DNA from: Lachnospiraceae bacterium UBA3287
GTDB taxonomy: Bacteria; Bacillota; Clostridia; Lachnospirales; Lachnospiraceae
Assembly (NCBI GenBank): GCA_002362155.1
Contig: DETN01000165.1
Location: 1 to 10,156 of the forward strand
Length of the DNA: 10,156 bases
Direction of reading: 5' to 3'
A program made the position numbers and the translations under genes. Under the pieces are notes generated by a model. The model did no database searches and was not told the DNA's origin. It was given only the letters and a program-made list of their open reading frames with translations. Positions 1 through 7,892 of this stretch are shown here, in pieces (position 1 is the stretch's first letter; each line of letters starts with the position of its first letter).

Positions 1-2
1 AC

Positions 3-206
3 CGCCTGGACTGCAGGGACGCTGTCGCGGAGTATGAAAAGCGGGGCGTGATCGCTTTTGAAAGGGCCCTGTCCAGCATCTATTCGAAGCGGATGGTGGA
101 AGCCTTTGACTCCATAGGCATGGTCCGCCTCTCTCCCCTCCATGTCAATACGCCGGAGGACATACGCGCCTTCCTGAAAGTGACAAAGGAACTGGCCCGT
201 CTGTAA
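3..206 (+). CDS. Class-V aminotransferase-like protein, C-terminal fragment (5' end outside window)
   Basis: Only the last 67 codons are present, in the frame ending at TAA 204-206. The peptide runs from RLDCRDAVAEYEKRGV to a tail containing VRLSPLHVNTPEDI. That tail resembles the C-terminal signature of fold-type I class-V PLP enzymes (cysteine desulfurase / selenocysteine lyase-like), in which an Arg precedes a short strand and an N-T-P/E-E motif and contacts the substrate carboxylate. Here the Arg is fragment residue 42 and NTPED is 49-53. The PLP-binding lysine lies outside the window, so neither reaction nor substrate can be assigned. The gene converges on the GH3 gene across 150 nt and is probably not part of the sugar locus. 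Family call moderate; specific function unknown. Confidence 0.65.
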   Translation, partial: RLDCRDAVAEYEKRGVIAFERALSSIYSKRMVEAFDSIGMVRLSPLHVNTPEDIRAFLKVTKELARL

Positions 207-283
207 AGGACATCCGCTCTTTCCCGTACCGCGTTTTTTGTCCGTCTTCCTTTCAGTCCTCCCGCTGTACCGGCTGCAGAAAA

Positions 284-319
284 AGCGGCAGAAAGACCAT
301 ATCCGGTCTTTCTGCCGCT
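284..319 (-). terminator. Strong intrinsic terminator hairpin between convergent genes
   Basis: A perfect 15-bp stem, AGCGGCAGAAAGACC (284-298) and its reverse complement (305-319), encloses a 6-nt loop. Read on the minus strand, the stem is followed by a T run (complement of the A run at 280-283), so it fits best as the terminator of the minus-strand GH3 gene, whose stop codon is about 37 nt upstream. Read on the plus strand, it is followed only by CTCTTTCATT, a weak U tract, so it may act less well for the aminotransferase transcript. Confidence 0.85.
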
Positions 320-356
320 CTCTTTCATTACAGAGTCTTTTGCGGGCTCTTATCTG

Positions 357-2600
357 TTACTCATTCAGGGATGCGATAAGGCTCTTTAACTGGGCCGCCG
401 ACATTCTGCCGTAGCTGACAAGGGAACCCAGAGGCATTTCGAACATCATCTTCTGCATCATTTTTTCACTGCCTTCTCCCATGGCCTCTGCCTGCTGGGC
501 ATCGGTGGGGCCGCTCTTTTTTCCGATCATCTGACGCACGAAAGCCGCTCCCTTTGGATGCTTCATCAGCTGGCCGATGGTGGAAGTTTCGGTAATGGTA
601 AAGGAGATCGTGGTGGTTCCCTCTACAAAGACCTTCTTTTCCAGACAGATCTTCCGGCTGCTTTCACCGATCCCGATGACAAAGTCCCCGCTCTCCACAA
701 AGAAGTCGTGAACTTTAGGCTCATAGTAGGCAAAGGCCCTCTTGTCCAGGGTAAAGGACAGGGTCTTCGTTTCGCCGGGCATCAGAAGGACCTTGGCAAA
801 GTCCCTGAGCTCCCGGACGGGGCGGCGGACCGTGCTCTCCGTATCTCCGACATAAAGCTGGACCACGGCCTTTCCGGCCATATCTCCCGTATTGGTCACA
901 TCCACCGTGACGGTAAGGGCCTCCTGATCCGTCATCCTCTCTTTATCCGTCTTAAGGTTCGAAAAGGCAAAGTCTGTATAGCTCAGGCCATGACCGAAGG
1001 GGAAGTTCACGGCCATCTCCTTTTTATCGTAGTAGCGGTAGCCCACAAAGATACCTTCCGCATAGGTGACGACGCCGTCTTCACCGGGGAAGTTCAGGTA
1101 GGAGGGATTGTCCTGCAGGCGGATCGGCCAGGTCTCTGCCAGACGGCCGGAGGGATTGACCCTGCCGAAAAGAAGGTCCACTGCCGCAGCACCGCTCTGT
1201 TCGCCCCCCAGATACATGCAGAGCATGGCGGGCACCCTGTCCAGCCAGGGAAGCTCCGCAGGAGATCCGCCGTGATAGACAACCGTGGTCCTGGGATTGA
1301 CCGCCGCCACCTTTTCGATCAGCTCGTTCTGGTTGGCGGGCAGATGCATATGCTCCCTGTCAGCCCCCTCCGATTCAAATACATCGGGAAGGCCAGCAAA
1401 GACCACGCAGGCATCCGCCGCGGCCGCTGCTTCCAGAGCCTCCTGAAGGAGAGCTTCATCGGTCTTTTCACTGTGCGCGTCATAGCCTCTGGCGTAGGAG
1501 ACAAGGCTCCCTGCTTCTTCCAGAGCACTGACGGGATGGGGCACGTTGATATGGCTGGAGCCGGCTCCCTGATAGCGGGGCCTTTCCGCAAACTCGCCGA
1601 TAAATACGATCTTCTGGCCTTCTTTCAGGGGCAGGATCCCTTCGTTCTTTAAAAGGACGGCGCACTCGCCCGCCAGATCCCTGGCCAGGGCGCTGCAGGC
1701 CTTCCTGTCGATGCCGGCGCCCTCTTTTTTCTCCGCAAGGCTTCTTTCCACAAAGGAAAGCAGGTTCAGAACGGCCTTGTCCAGGTCTTCTTCCTTAAGG
1801 CTCCCATCCTTTACGGCTTCCAGGATCTCTTCTCCTGTGGCGCCGGGTCCTCCGGGCATTTCCAGATCCAGACCGGCCTGTACGCCTCTGGCTCTTCCCT
1901 TGACAGCGCCCCAGTCGGTCACCACAAAGCCGTCAAATCCCCATCTGTCCCTTAAAATATCGGTCAGCAGGTATCTGTTCTCTGCGCAGTAGGAGCCGTT
2001 GATGGCATTGTAGGCGCACATCAGGCTTCTGGTCTTTCCTTTTTTTACCACCGCTTCGAAGGCCGGCAGATAGATCTCATGCAGGGTCCTTTCATCCAGC
2101 TCTGAGGAGCCGGACATGCGGCGGGTCTCCTGGTCGTTGCAGGCAAAGTGCTTGGCGCAGGCCGCTACGCCTTCTCCCTGCAGGGCCTTTACATAAGAAG
2201 CCCCCATTTCACCCGCCAGGTAAGGATCCTCGGAGAAATACTCGAAGTTCCTTCCGCAGAGAGGGCTGCGCTTGATATTGAGGCCGGGGCCCAGCAGCAT
2301 GGCCACGTTCTCTGCCTGGCACTCCTGCCCCAGGGCCTTTCCCAGTCTGGTCATGACATCCCTGTCAAAGGAAGACGCCAGAGCCGCTGCCGTAGGGTAG
2401 CATACCGTCTCTATGCTCTTATTGATGCCCAGGTGATCTCCTTCTCCCTCCTGCTTTCTGAGTCCGTGAGGTCCGTCGCACATCATGACGGAAGGGACCC
2501 CCAGACGGTCCAGCTTCTTTGTATGCCAGAAATCCCGGCCGGAACAGAAGGCGGCTTTTTCTTCCAGTGTCATTTCCTTAAGTATTTCTTTTGCGTTCAT
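357..2600 (-). CDS. Glycoside hydrolase family 3 beta-glycosidase (cytoplasmic)
   Basis: A 747-residue GH3 enzyme expected to remove beta-linked sugars from short glycosides with retention of configuration. The N-terminal TIM-barrel domain (about 1-290) contains KHFACNDQE (150-158) and FVVTDWGA, giving the likely nucleophile Asp229. The second alpha/beta domain (about 310-490) contains ESEGADR, giving the likely acid/base Glu411. A fibronectin-III-like domain follows (about 555-650). The last roughly 85 residues form a Met-rich extension outside the catalytic core, beginning near TTTISFTITETSTIGQL. There is no signal peptide. I chose ATG 2598-2600 because CCTCC at 2607-2611 reads as GGAGG on the minus strand, 6 nt upstream. 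A start nine codons further up would lie inside the promoter -10 element. Transcribed divergently from the hydrolase/transporter block, so probably co-controlled with it. Exact sugar specificity (glucoside, xyloside or other) cannot be read from the sequence. Confidence 0.93.
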   Translation of the reverse strand: MNAKEILKEMTLEEKAAFCSGRDFWHTKKLDRLGVPSVMMCDGPHGLRKQEGEGDHLGINKSIETVCYPTAAALASSFDRDVMTRLGKALGQECQAENVAMLLGPGLNIKRSPLCGRNFEYFSEDPYLAGEMGASYVKALQGEGVAACAKHFACNDQETRRMSGSSELDERTLHEIYLPAFEAVVKKGKTRSLMCAYNAINGSYCAENRYLLTDILRDRWGFDGFVVTDWGAVKGRARGVQAGLDLEMPGGPGATGEEILEAVKDGSLKEEDLDKAVLNLLSFVERSLAEKKEGAGIDRKACSALARDLAGECAVLLKNEGILPLKEGQKIVFIGEFAERPRYQGAGSSHINVPHPVSALEEAGSLVSYARGYDAHSEKTDEALLQEALEAAAAADACVVFAGLPDVFESEGADREHMHLPANQNELIEKVAAVNPRTTVVYHGGSPAELPWLDRVPAMLCMYLGGEQSGAAAVDLLFGRVNPSGRLAETWPIRLQDNPSYLNFPGEDGVVTYAEGIFVGYRYYDKKEMAVNFPFGHGLSYTDFAFSNLKTDKERMTDQEALTVTVDVTNTGDMAGKAVVQLYVGDTESTVRRPVRELRDFAKVLLMPGETKTLSFTLDKRAFAYYEPKVHDFFVESGDFVIGIGESSRKICLEKKVFVEGTTTISFTITETSTIGQLMKHPKGAAFVRQMIGKKSGPTDAQQAEAMGEGSEKMMQKMMFEMPLGSLVSYGRMSAAQLKSLIASLNE

Positions 2601-2626
2601 CCTGATCCTCCATTTCAAAAGCTGCA

Positions 2627-2656
2627 TTATTAGGTGTCCTGATAACTGTCTGTAAA
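2627..2656 (-). promoter_or_regulatory. Sigma-A-type promoter for the GH3 gene
   Basis: On the minus strand a -35 box TTTACA (2656-2651; one mismatch from TTGACA) is followed after 18 nt by a -10 box TAATAA (2632-2627). Transcription would begin near 2620, about 20 nt before the start codon at 2600. The placement supports the shorter GH3 start, since the upstream ATG falls inside the -10 box. Confidence 0.55.
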
Positions 2657-2659
2657 TGA

Positions 2660-2674
2660 ATGTTTTCGTTTTCT
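2660..2674. promoter_or_regulatory. Possible catabolite-responsive element (cre-like)
   Basis: ATGTTTTCGTTTTCT matches the general Gram-positive cre consensus WTGNAANCGNWNNCW at 13 of 15 positions on either strand, with the central CG intact. The mismatches fall in the usually conserved AA (plus reading) or in the initial WT (minus reading). It lies directly upstream of the GH3 -35 box, a plausible place for CcpA to act. AT-rich DNA gives such matches by chance, so this is only a candidate. Confidence 0.25.
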
Positions 2675-2895
2675 CTATTATGGTTTCCGGCAGAAGCCCT
2701 TTCTATTCCATAAGCTGTCTTTTTTCCTCTTAATTCGTCATGCTGTCCCAGCCCGGGCGGGGGATTCCCGGTCAAAGGCCCATTCAGACAAAAATTGAAT
2801 AAAAATGACGAGAGATTACATATATGGCTTTCCGGACGCCTGCTACTCTGTCATTAACAAAAAACTATCATCCAGCTTTGCAGGGAGGTTCAAAA

Positions 2896-4989
2896 ATGGC
2901 AAAGGAAATCTATCATGCACTCTTCGATCCGGAATATCAGGACGTTTACGTGGACGCGGACGAGATCCGCTCCCGCACACTTGAAGACGGCACCGAGTTG
3001 GCCTACCGCTATGTACACGGGGGCTTTACTTCCAAAAAAGTAAAATTCGTATTCTGCTTTCCCCGTAGGGACGCTTATAAGGGGCGTTTCTTCCAGTACC
3101 TCTCTCCCTTCCCGGGCCCGGATGAAGAAACAGCCAGCCTGGGAAAGAAAGGCGGAGACGACATGATCGGCTTCTCCCTGATAAGCGGCGCCTATTTTGT
3201 GGAAAGCAACATGGGCTCCTCCGCCATGTTCGGAGGCGGCGGAGACAACACCGTCCGCTGGAAATCCAGCGCGGCCGTAGCCGAATACAGCCGGAAAATG
3301 GCCATGGAGATCTATGAAACCGACGAGCGGCCCATCGGCATCGTCTTCGGCGGCAGCGGCGGCGGCTACAAGACCATGGCCTGCATCGAGAATACAGATG
3401 CCTGGGAAGGCGCCGTCCCCTTCGTGATCGGCTCCCCCGCCTCTCTTCCCAATACCATCACCATGCATGCCCAGGGCCAGAGAGTCCTGCGCCATGCCTT
3501 CGGAAAGATCATCGACAACCTGGAGCCCGGCGGCAGCGGCGACATATACCAGGGCTTAAATGACCTGGAAAAGGATATGCTGCGGGAACTGACAGACATG
3601 GGCTTTCCTCCCATGGCCTGGTACCTGGAGGCTTCCGGCCATATCGACGACGGGTCCCTCCCTGTCCTTTCCCCGGGCGTAAAGAGGGCCGATCCCGTTT
3701 ATTTTGAAGACTTCTGGAAGGTCCCCGGTTATGCCGGCGCGGATCCCCAAAGCAGCGCCGTCAGAGACCGCCTGCAGTTTAAGGGAAAAGTAAAGAGAGT
3801 CCACCTGCCCGGAAAGCCCGAAAGCGCCAGCGAGGAACAGGAGATCGAGAGCCGCAACGGCGTGGACGACGCCTGGAAAAAGATGCTTACCGACGGCAGG
3901 GACGCCTGGATCGAGATGGAGACCCTGCCCGAAGGAGACGACCTCTATCTGAAGGGCGTCAATATCACCTTCGAGACCGGAGACGCCAGAGGCATGCAGC
4001 TTCTCCTTGGGGACATGGAAAAAGACGAAGTCACCGGCGGAGGCTTTCTGACCATCGGCATGTGCTACGGCATGTCGGACCTGGGAGAAGCCCTTTCAAA
4101 GGTAAAGCCCGGCGACATTCTCTGCCTGGACAACTCCGACTATATCGCCATCCAGCACTATTACCGCCATCAGGTCCCGGATGCCACCTTCCATGCCTGG
4201 GACCAGTTCCGGAAGGAAGACGGCACCCCTGCCCTGCCTCAGCGGCCCAATGTCATGGGCTACGCCCTCAACGGCACAGGCCGTCCCCAGGACGGTCAGA
4301 TCCAGGGCAAGGTCATGGTCATCCAGTCCCTGATGGATGAGTCCACCTGCCCCTGGTGCGGCGACTGGTATCGGAACAAGGTCATTGAAGCGACCGGGAC
4401 TGAAGAGAATTTCCGTCTCTACTACATGCAGCGCTGCATGCACAATAACTCCGTCGATTCCGCCAACAACATGGTGGTCAACTACATGGGCGCCCTCTGC
4501 CAGGCCCTTCTGGACATGGCAGACTGGCTGCAGGAGGGGAAAGAACCCCTTCAGACCACTCTTTATAAGAGAGAAGGCGGCCGGATCCTGGAAGAAGCTG
4601 ACGCATCCAGGCGGGGCGGCATGCAGGCCGGAATCCTTCTCACCGTCAACGGCGCAAAGTGCGCCCGCGTCCGCGCAGGAGGAGAATTCGTTCTGAGAGC
4701 GGAGGCCACGCTTCCCGAAGGCGCAGGCGAAGTGACGGCCATCGATTTCGACTACAGAGACTCTCACGTATTCCCCGGCAGAGTCGAGGGCCTCTTCCCC
4801 GTAAAGGGCTCTGTCACCAGGACAGAGGCAGAAGGGGTAAAGGGAGCCTTTGCGGAAGTGGTGCACAGCTTTGAAAAGCCCGGCACCTACTTTGTTTCCG
4901 CCCGGGTCTCCTCCCAGCGCCAGGGAAGAGAAGATGAGCTCTTCACCCAGGTGCTGAACCTGGACCGGGTCAGGGTCATCGTGGAATAA
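2896..4989 (+). CDS. Putative large alpha/beta-hydrolase (esterase-like) with C-terminal PKD-like domain
   Basis: A 697-residue protein that I cannot place firmly in a named family. Residues about 140-185 carry FGGSGGG, a nucleophile-elbow-like motif giving candidate Ser154, followed by an alanine/glycine-rich segment like the one after the tannase/feruloyl esterase serine. Much later, VIQSLMDESTCPWCGDWY supplies candidate acid Asp481, and MQRCMHNN supplies candidate His516, so serine, acid and histidine appear in alpha/beta-hydrolase order. Between them lies an unusually long insert (about 190-470). The end (about 575-697) looks like a PKD/Ig-type beta domain, with FEKPGTYFVSARV at 659-671. 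CPWC (485-488) and Cys514 sit beside the candidate acid and His. There is no signal peptide. ATG 2896 was chosen because AGGGAGG at 2882-2888 precedes it by 7 nt; an in-frame ATG at 2824 lacks such a site and would add an unrelated leader. It lies upstream of a symporter in the same direction, suggesting intracellular removal of an ester group from an imported glycoside (inference). Confidence 0.6.
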   Translation: MAKEIYHALFDPEYQDVYVDADEIRSRTLEDGTELAYRYVHGGFTSKKVKFVFCFPRRDAYKGRFFQYLSPFPGPDEETASLGKKGGDDMIGFSLISGAYFVESNMGSSAMFGGGGDNTVRWKSSAAVAEYSRKMAMEIYETDERPIGIVFGGSGGGYKTMACIENTDAWEGAVPFVIGSPASLPNTITMHAQGQRVLRHAFGKIIDNLEPGGSGDIYQGLNDLEKDMLRELTDMGFPPMAWYLEASGHIDDGSLPVLSPGVKRADPVYFEDFWKVPGYAGADPQSSAVRDRLQFKGKVKRVHLPGKPESASEEQEIESRNGVDDAWKKMLTDGRDAWIEMETLPEGDDLYLKGVNITFETGDARGMQLLLGDMEKDEVTGGGFLTIGMCYGMSDLGEALSKVKPGDILCLDNSDYIAIQHYYRHQVPDATFHAWDQFRKEDGTPALPQRPNVMGYALNGTGRPQDGQIQGKVMVIQSLMDESTCPWCGDWYRNKVIEATGTEENFRLYYMQRCMHNNSVDSANNMVVNYMGALCQALLDMADWLQEGKEPLQTTLYKREGGRILEEADASRRGGMQAGILLTVNGAKCARVRAGGEFVLRAEATLPEGAGEVTAIDFDYRDSHVFPGRVEGLFPVKGSVTRTEAEGVKGAFAEVVHSFEKPGTYFVSARVSSQRQGREDELFTQVLNLDRVRVIVE

Positions 4990-5120
4990 GAAGAAACGAA
5001 ACAAATAATGGAAAAAGTTGACTAATCCATTCATATAAGGGATGCTTTCCGATCCATACAATAAAAGCATAAAGATTCATCCACGGTTCATACAGAAACA
5101 GTTACAAGGAGAAGGAAAGT
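4990..5120 (+). promoter_or_regulatory. Hydrolase-transporter gap with possible promoter and inverted repeat
   Basis: No terminator hairpin with a T run follows the hydrolase stop, so read-through into the transporter gene is plausible. The gap also holds TTGACT (5018-5023), a good -35-like box, but 17 nt later only GATGCT (5041-5046) is found. TATAAG (5034-5039) and TACAAT (5057-5062) are better -10 boxes but are badly spaced from it. An inverted repeat, AATGGA (5007-5012) and TCCATT (5026-5031), brackets the -35-like box. AAGGAG at 5106-5111 is the ribosome binding site for the transporter. Confidence 0.35.
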
Positions 5121-6521
5121 ATGAGCGAAGAAACCAGAAACACCGCAGCAGAAACAAAGCAGAAGGAAAAAGGCGTAGGCTTCTTTACACTGGCATCCTG
5201 GTCCCTTCGTCCGGCATCTACAGGCGTAGCTGTCATGATCATGGGCTATCTTACCGTTTTCGCCGTCAACACAATGAAGATGGATGCCAAACTGGTGGGT
5301 GCCCTGCTGCTGGTCAGCAAGCTGATCGACGGCGTAACAGATCTGTTTGCCGGCTACATCGTAGACAGGACCCATACCAGATGGGGCAAAGGCCGCCCTT
5401 ATGAGTGGTGCGTCGTAGGCATGTGGCTGGCCACTCTTCTGATGTTCTGTGTTCCTGCAGCCGCAGCAGTCCCCGTCAAGGCAGCCTGGATCCTGCTCAT
5501 GTATCTGTTTGCCAACTCCATCTTCTATACCTTCCTGAACGCCAACGGCACCGTATATATGGTACGTGCCTTCAGTTCTCAGAAGCAGTACGTTCAGCTG
5601 TCCACCTACGGCGGTATTTTCCCCATGCTGATCGTTGCCGTTTTCAACATCGTCTTCCCCAGCCTGATGGGTACCCTTGCCACCAGCCAGGGAGGCTGGA
5701 TCAGACTGGTCGCTATGTTCGCTCTTCCTCTGACCGCTCTCGGCATGCTTCGTTTCTTCGTTGTCAAGGAGACGCATGACGTAGACGTACACTCCGGCAG
5801 CCAGAAAGTGGAGTTCGGGGACATCCTGGAAGTTTTGAAAAAGAATCCCTTTATCTACATCATGGCACTGGCTTCCCTTGTCATGAATGTCATCTCCAAC
5901 ATGGGCGTCAATGTCTTCTACTTCACGGACATCGTCGGCAACGTAGGTCTCATGGGCGTTCTGGCAGCGACCCAGTTCATTATTCTGCCCATGATGTTCA
6001 TCTTCCCTCAGATCCTGAAGAAGATCTCCGTCATGAAGCTGATCCGGATCGGTACGCTCTGCGCGGCAGCCGGCTTTACCGTCAACTTCTTTGCGGGAAG
6101 CTCTCTTCCCCTGCTGATCGCCGGCAACCTCCTGACCGGTGCGGGCTCCGTTCCCATCTCCATGCTGGCCGGCCTGATCATCATCGAATGCGCTGACTAC
6201 AACGAATATATCGGGATCCGCCGTCTGGAAGGCACTCTGGGCGCTGTCAACGGCTTTGCAAACAAATTAGGCGCGGGCCTGGGCGCAGGTCTTCTGGGCA
6301 TCCTGATCGGCCTTGCAGGCTATAACGGGGCCCTGGATGTACAGCCCGCTTCGGCCATTGCCATGGTCAGACTCCTCTACTCTCTGATCCCGGCAGCTAT
6401 GTATGTCTGTCTCTACCTTGTCTGCCGCTTCTACAGACTTGACAAAATGATGCCCGAAATCAGGAAGGCCAACGAGGAAAGCCGTGCAGCCGCCAAGGCA
6501 GAACATGAATCTGCAGAATAA
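5121..6521 (+). CDS. GPH-family (glycoside-pentoside-hexuronide:cation) symporter, MFS type
   Basis: A 466-residue, strongly hydrophobic integral membrane protein with about 12 predicted helices, the usual size for GPH sugar symporters. The loop after helix 2 reads DGVTDLFAGYIVDRTHTRWG (70-89) followed by KGRP, the hallmark of this family (D-x3-D...DRT...WGxxRP). A second family-like block lies around 356-383, with ECADYNEYIGIRRLEG and then NGFANKLG, matching the D-Y-x-E-x3-G-x-R-x-E-G pattern before a late helix. The charged C-terminal tail (about 438-466) is cytoplasmic. It should bring a glycoside or short oligosaccharide in with a cation; the substrate is not readable. AAGGAG at 5106-5111 lies 9 nt before the ATG. 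Its position between hydrolase and regulator genes marks it as the uptake step of the locus. Confidence 0.92.
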   Translation: MSEETRNTAAETKQKEKGVGFFTLASWSLRPASTGVAVMIMGYLTVFAVNTMKMDAKLVGALLLVSKLIDGVTDLFAGYIVDRTHTRWGKGRPYEWCVVGMWLATLLMFCVPAAAAVPVKAAWILLMYLFANSIFYTFLNANGTVYMVRAFSSQKQYVQLSTYGGIFPMLIVAVFNIVFPSLMGTLATSQGGWIRLVAMFALPLTALGMLRFFVVKETHDVDVHSGSQKVEFGDILEVLKKNPFIYIMALASLVMNVISNMGVNVFYFTDIVGNVGLMGVLAATQFIILPMMFIFPQILKKISVMKLIRIGTLCAAAGFTVNFFAGSSLPLLIAGNLLTGAGSVPISMLAGLIIIECADYNEYIGIRRLEGTLGAVNGFANKLGAGLGAGLLGILIGLAGYNGALDVQPASAIAMVRLLYSLIPAAMYVCLYLVCRFYRLDKMMPEIRKANEESRAAAKAEHESAE

Positions 6522-6565
6522 CCCCTGAAAAAGAAGGTGCTGTCACTAAAACAGCCGGATCATTA

Positions 6566-6597
6566 GCGGCAGTGCCGGGATTCTCTGGCACTGCCGC
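6566..6597 (+). terminator. Hairpin terminator (or attenuator-like stem) after the transporter gene
   Basis: A perfect 11-bp stem, GCGGCAGTGCC (6566-6576) and GGCACTGCCGC (6587-6597), has a 10-nt loop and starts 44 nt after the transporter stop. The following CGTCTTTGTAATAA is only moderately T-rich, so termination is probably partial and some transcripts may continue into the regulator gene. A smaller stem, GCTGT (6539-6543) and ACAGC (6551-6555), precedes it. Confidence 0.65.
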
Positions 6598-6638
6598 CGT
6601 CTTTGTAATAAACTGCTGTCAAAGGAGGCTCTTTACAA

Positions 6639-7892
6639 ATGAAGTATGCGCGTAAAGATGTAGAATACAGGCTCAATGACCTCCAGGGCATGATCTATGC
6701 CGCCTGCCAGCTGGGTGCCTGGTGCTTTGATGAAAAAAAGACACTGTTTTTTACCACGGCGCCCCACCGGGAGGAATACCATATGCTGCTGCAGCTGGGC
6801 GGCTGCCTGGACGCTGCCATAGAAAAAAAGGATCTGCCGGGCTGCCCCCTGGTTTTCTCGGGTGCCATGGGCCTGGGCTGGATCGCAGAGTGGGTACACA
6901 GAAGTGAGAAAAGCTCCCTTCTGGTCATTCTGGGTCCTCTGTACATGAAGAACAGCTCCATCGATGAAAGCATGCAGCAGCTGGACCGGCACGGTCTTTC
7001 GGGACATCTCAGAAGAGAGTATCTGAAGATCCTGGGCGACGTTCCCTTTGTCCACGGCGAGTCCATCAGGAACTTTGCCATTATGCTGCATTTCGCCTGC
7101 TACGAGGAGAACCTGAGCCGGGAGAGCATCCTTTTTGAATCCCCCGCTCCGCCAGAAAAGGATCTGCCGCCCATTCCGGAAAAGGGAGAAGATGCCCCTG
7201 CGGAAAATGATTTAGAGCGCATGGTCTCCCATGAGGAGATGATGCTCCGCTGCCTTCGGGAGGGCCTGGCCCCGGAAAAGGATAAAAACGACTATCAGGG
7301 GGAGCTCCAGAATTTCCATCTCCGGGACGTTCTGCGCCAGATCAAGGATAACCTGATCATTTTTACGGCACTGTGTGCCCGCAATGCCGTCCGGGGCGGC
7401 GTTTCCCTGACCGCGGCCAAGAACAGGGAAAGCCACTGGATCTGTCGGATCGAAAACATGACCTCCTACGGGGACACCCCTCAGATGGTCCAGAAGATGT
7501 ATCAGGATTTTCAGCATATGGTCCTGGCGGCAAAGGATACGGAGGGCCTCTCCAGGGCTGTCCGGGACTGCCGGGAATACATCCGCATGAACTATACAAA
7601 TCCTCTGACAACGGAAGAGATCGCACGCCACTGCGGCTATACGGAATATTATCTGACCCGGAAATTTTCCAGAGAGATGGGCATGAAGATGGCTGATTAT
7701 ATCCGGACTGTCCGCCTGAATGCGGCCAAAGTTATGCTGCTGACCTCCAGAAAGGATATCCAGCAGATCAGCGAAGAGCTTCAGTTCGGCAGCCGCAGCT
7801 ACTTTGACCGGGTCTTCCGCCAGGAGGTGGGCATTTCCCCCAGGCAGTTCAGGGAGACCAGAGGACTGGGAGAAGGAAAGGAAACGACATGA
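6639..7892 (+). CDS. AraC-family transcriptional regulator
   Basis: A 417-residue cytoplasmic DNA-binding protein, probably the local activator. The C-terminal part (about 307-407) is a typical double helix-turn-helix AraC domain: LTTEEIARHCGYTEYYLTRK forms the first unit (323-342), and DIQQISEELQFGSRSYFDRV followed by FRQEVGISPRQFR forms the second with the family tail signature. The N-terminal roughly 300 residues show no cupin-like arabinose-binding pattern that I recognise. They include a hydrophobic segment, SSLLVILGPLYM (92-103), and an acidic, proline-rich linker (about 168-192), so the ligand is unknown. A consensus AAAGGAGG (6621-6628) lies 10 nt before the ATG. The stop overlaps the next start in an ATGA arrangement (7889-7892). 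Its site within a sugar-uptake locus suggests it senses the imported substrate or a breakdown product. Confidence 0.9.
   Translation: MKYARKDVEYRLNDLQGMIYAACQLGAWCFDEKKTLFFTTAPHREEYHMLLQLGGCLDAAIEKKDLPGCPLVFSGAMGLGWIAEWVHRSEKSSLLVILGPLYMKNSSIDESMQQLDRHGLSGHLRREYLKILGDVPFVHGESIRNFAIMLHFACYEENLSRESILFESPAPPEKDLPPIPEKGEDAPAENDLERMVSHEEMMLRCLREGLAPEKDKNDYQGELQNFHLRDVLRQIKDNLIIFTALCARNAVRGGVSLTAAKNRESHWICRIENMTSYGDTPQMVQKMYQDFQHMVLAAKDTEGLSRAVRDCREYIRMNYTNPLTTEEIARHCGYTEYYLTRKFSREMGMKMADYIRTVRLNAAKVMLLTSRKDIQQISEELQFGSRSYFDRVFRQEVGISPRQFRETRGLGEGKETT

Larger units (their letters stand above)
2601..2895. promoter_or_regulatory. Divergent control region between GH3 and hydrolase genes
   Basis: This 295-nt gap has no convincing gene and separates divergent starts at 2600 (minus) and 2896 (plus). 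Its right part is AT-rich (2785-2825), with TTGAAT at 2795-2800 and TATATG at 2821-2826 as a poorly spaced promoter candidate for the plus-strand gene. AGGGAGG at 2882-2888 is the plus-strand ribosome binding site. A spaced inverted pair, TTATGG (2678-2683) and CCATAA (2708-2713), is also present; its meaning is unclear. An AraC-type regulator encoded downstream would plausibly bind here, but I see no clear direct-repeat operator. Confidence 0.55.

Noticed and set aside
558..1652. Plus-strand open frame of 364 residues inside the GH3 gene
   Set aside because: The minus strand carries clear GH3 motifs through this region; the plus frame has none.
2601..2627. Longer start for the minus-strand GH3, adding 9 residues
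   Set aside because: The upstream ATG falls inside the predicted -10 box; the ATG at 2600 has GGAGG 6 nt upstream.
2824..2895. Longer start for the hydrolase gene, adding 24 residues
   Set aside because: No Shine-Dalgarno before this ATG, it lies within the AT-rich promoter-like area, and the ATG at 2896 has AGGGAGG at the right distance.
4096..5070. Minus-strand open frame of 324 residues across the 3' half of the hydrolase gene
   Set aside because: Its product has no recognisable domain, while the plus strand encodes motifs of a hydrolase and a PKD-like end; treated as a shadow.
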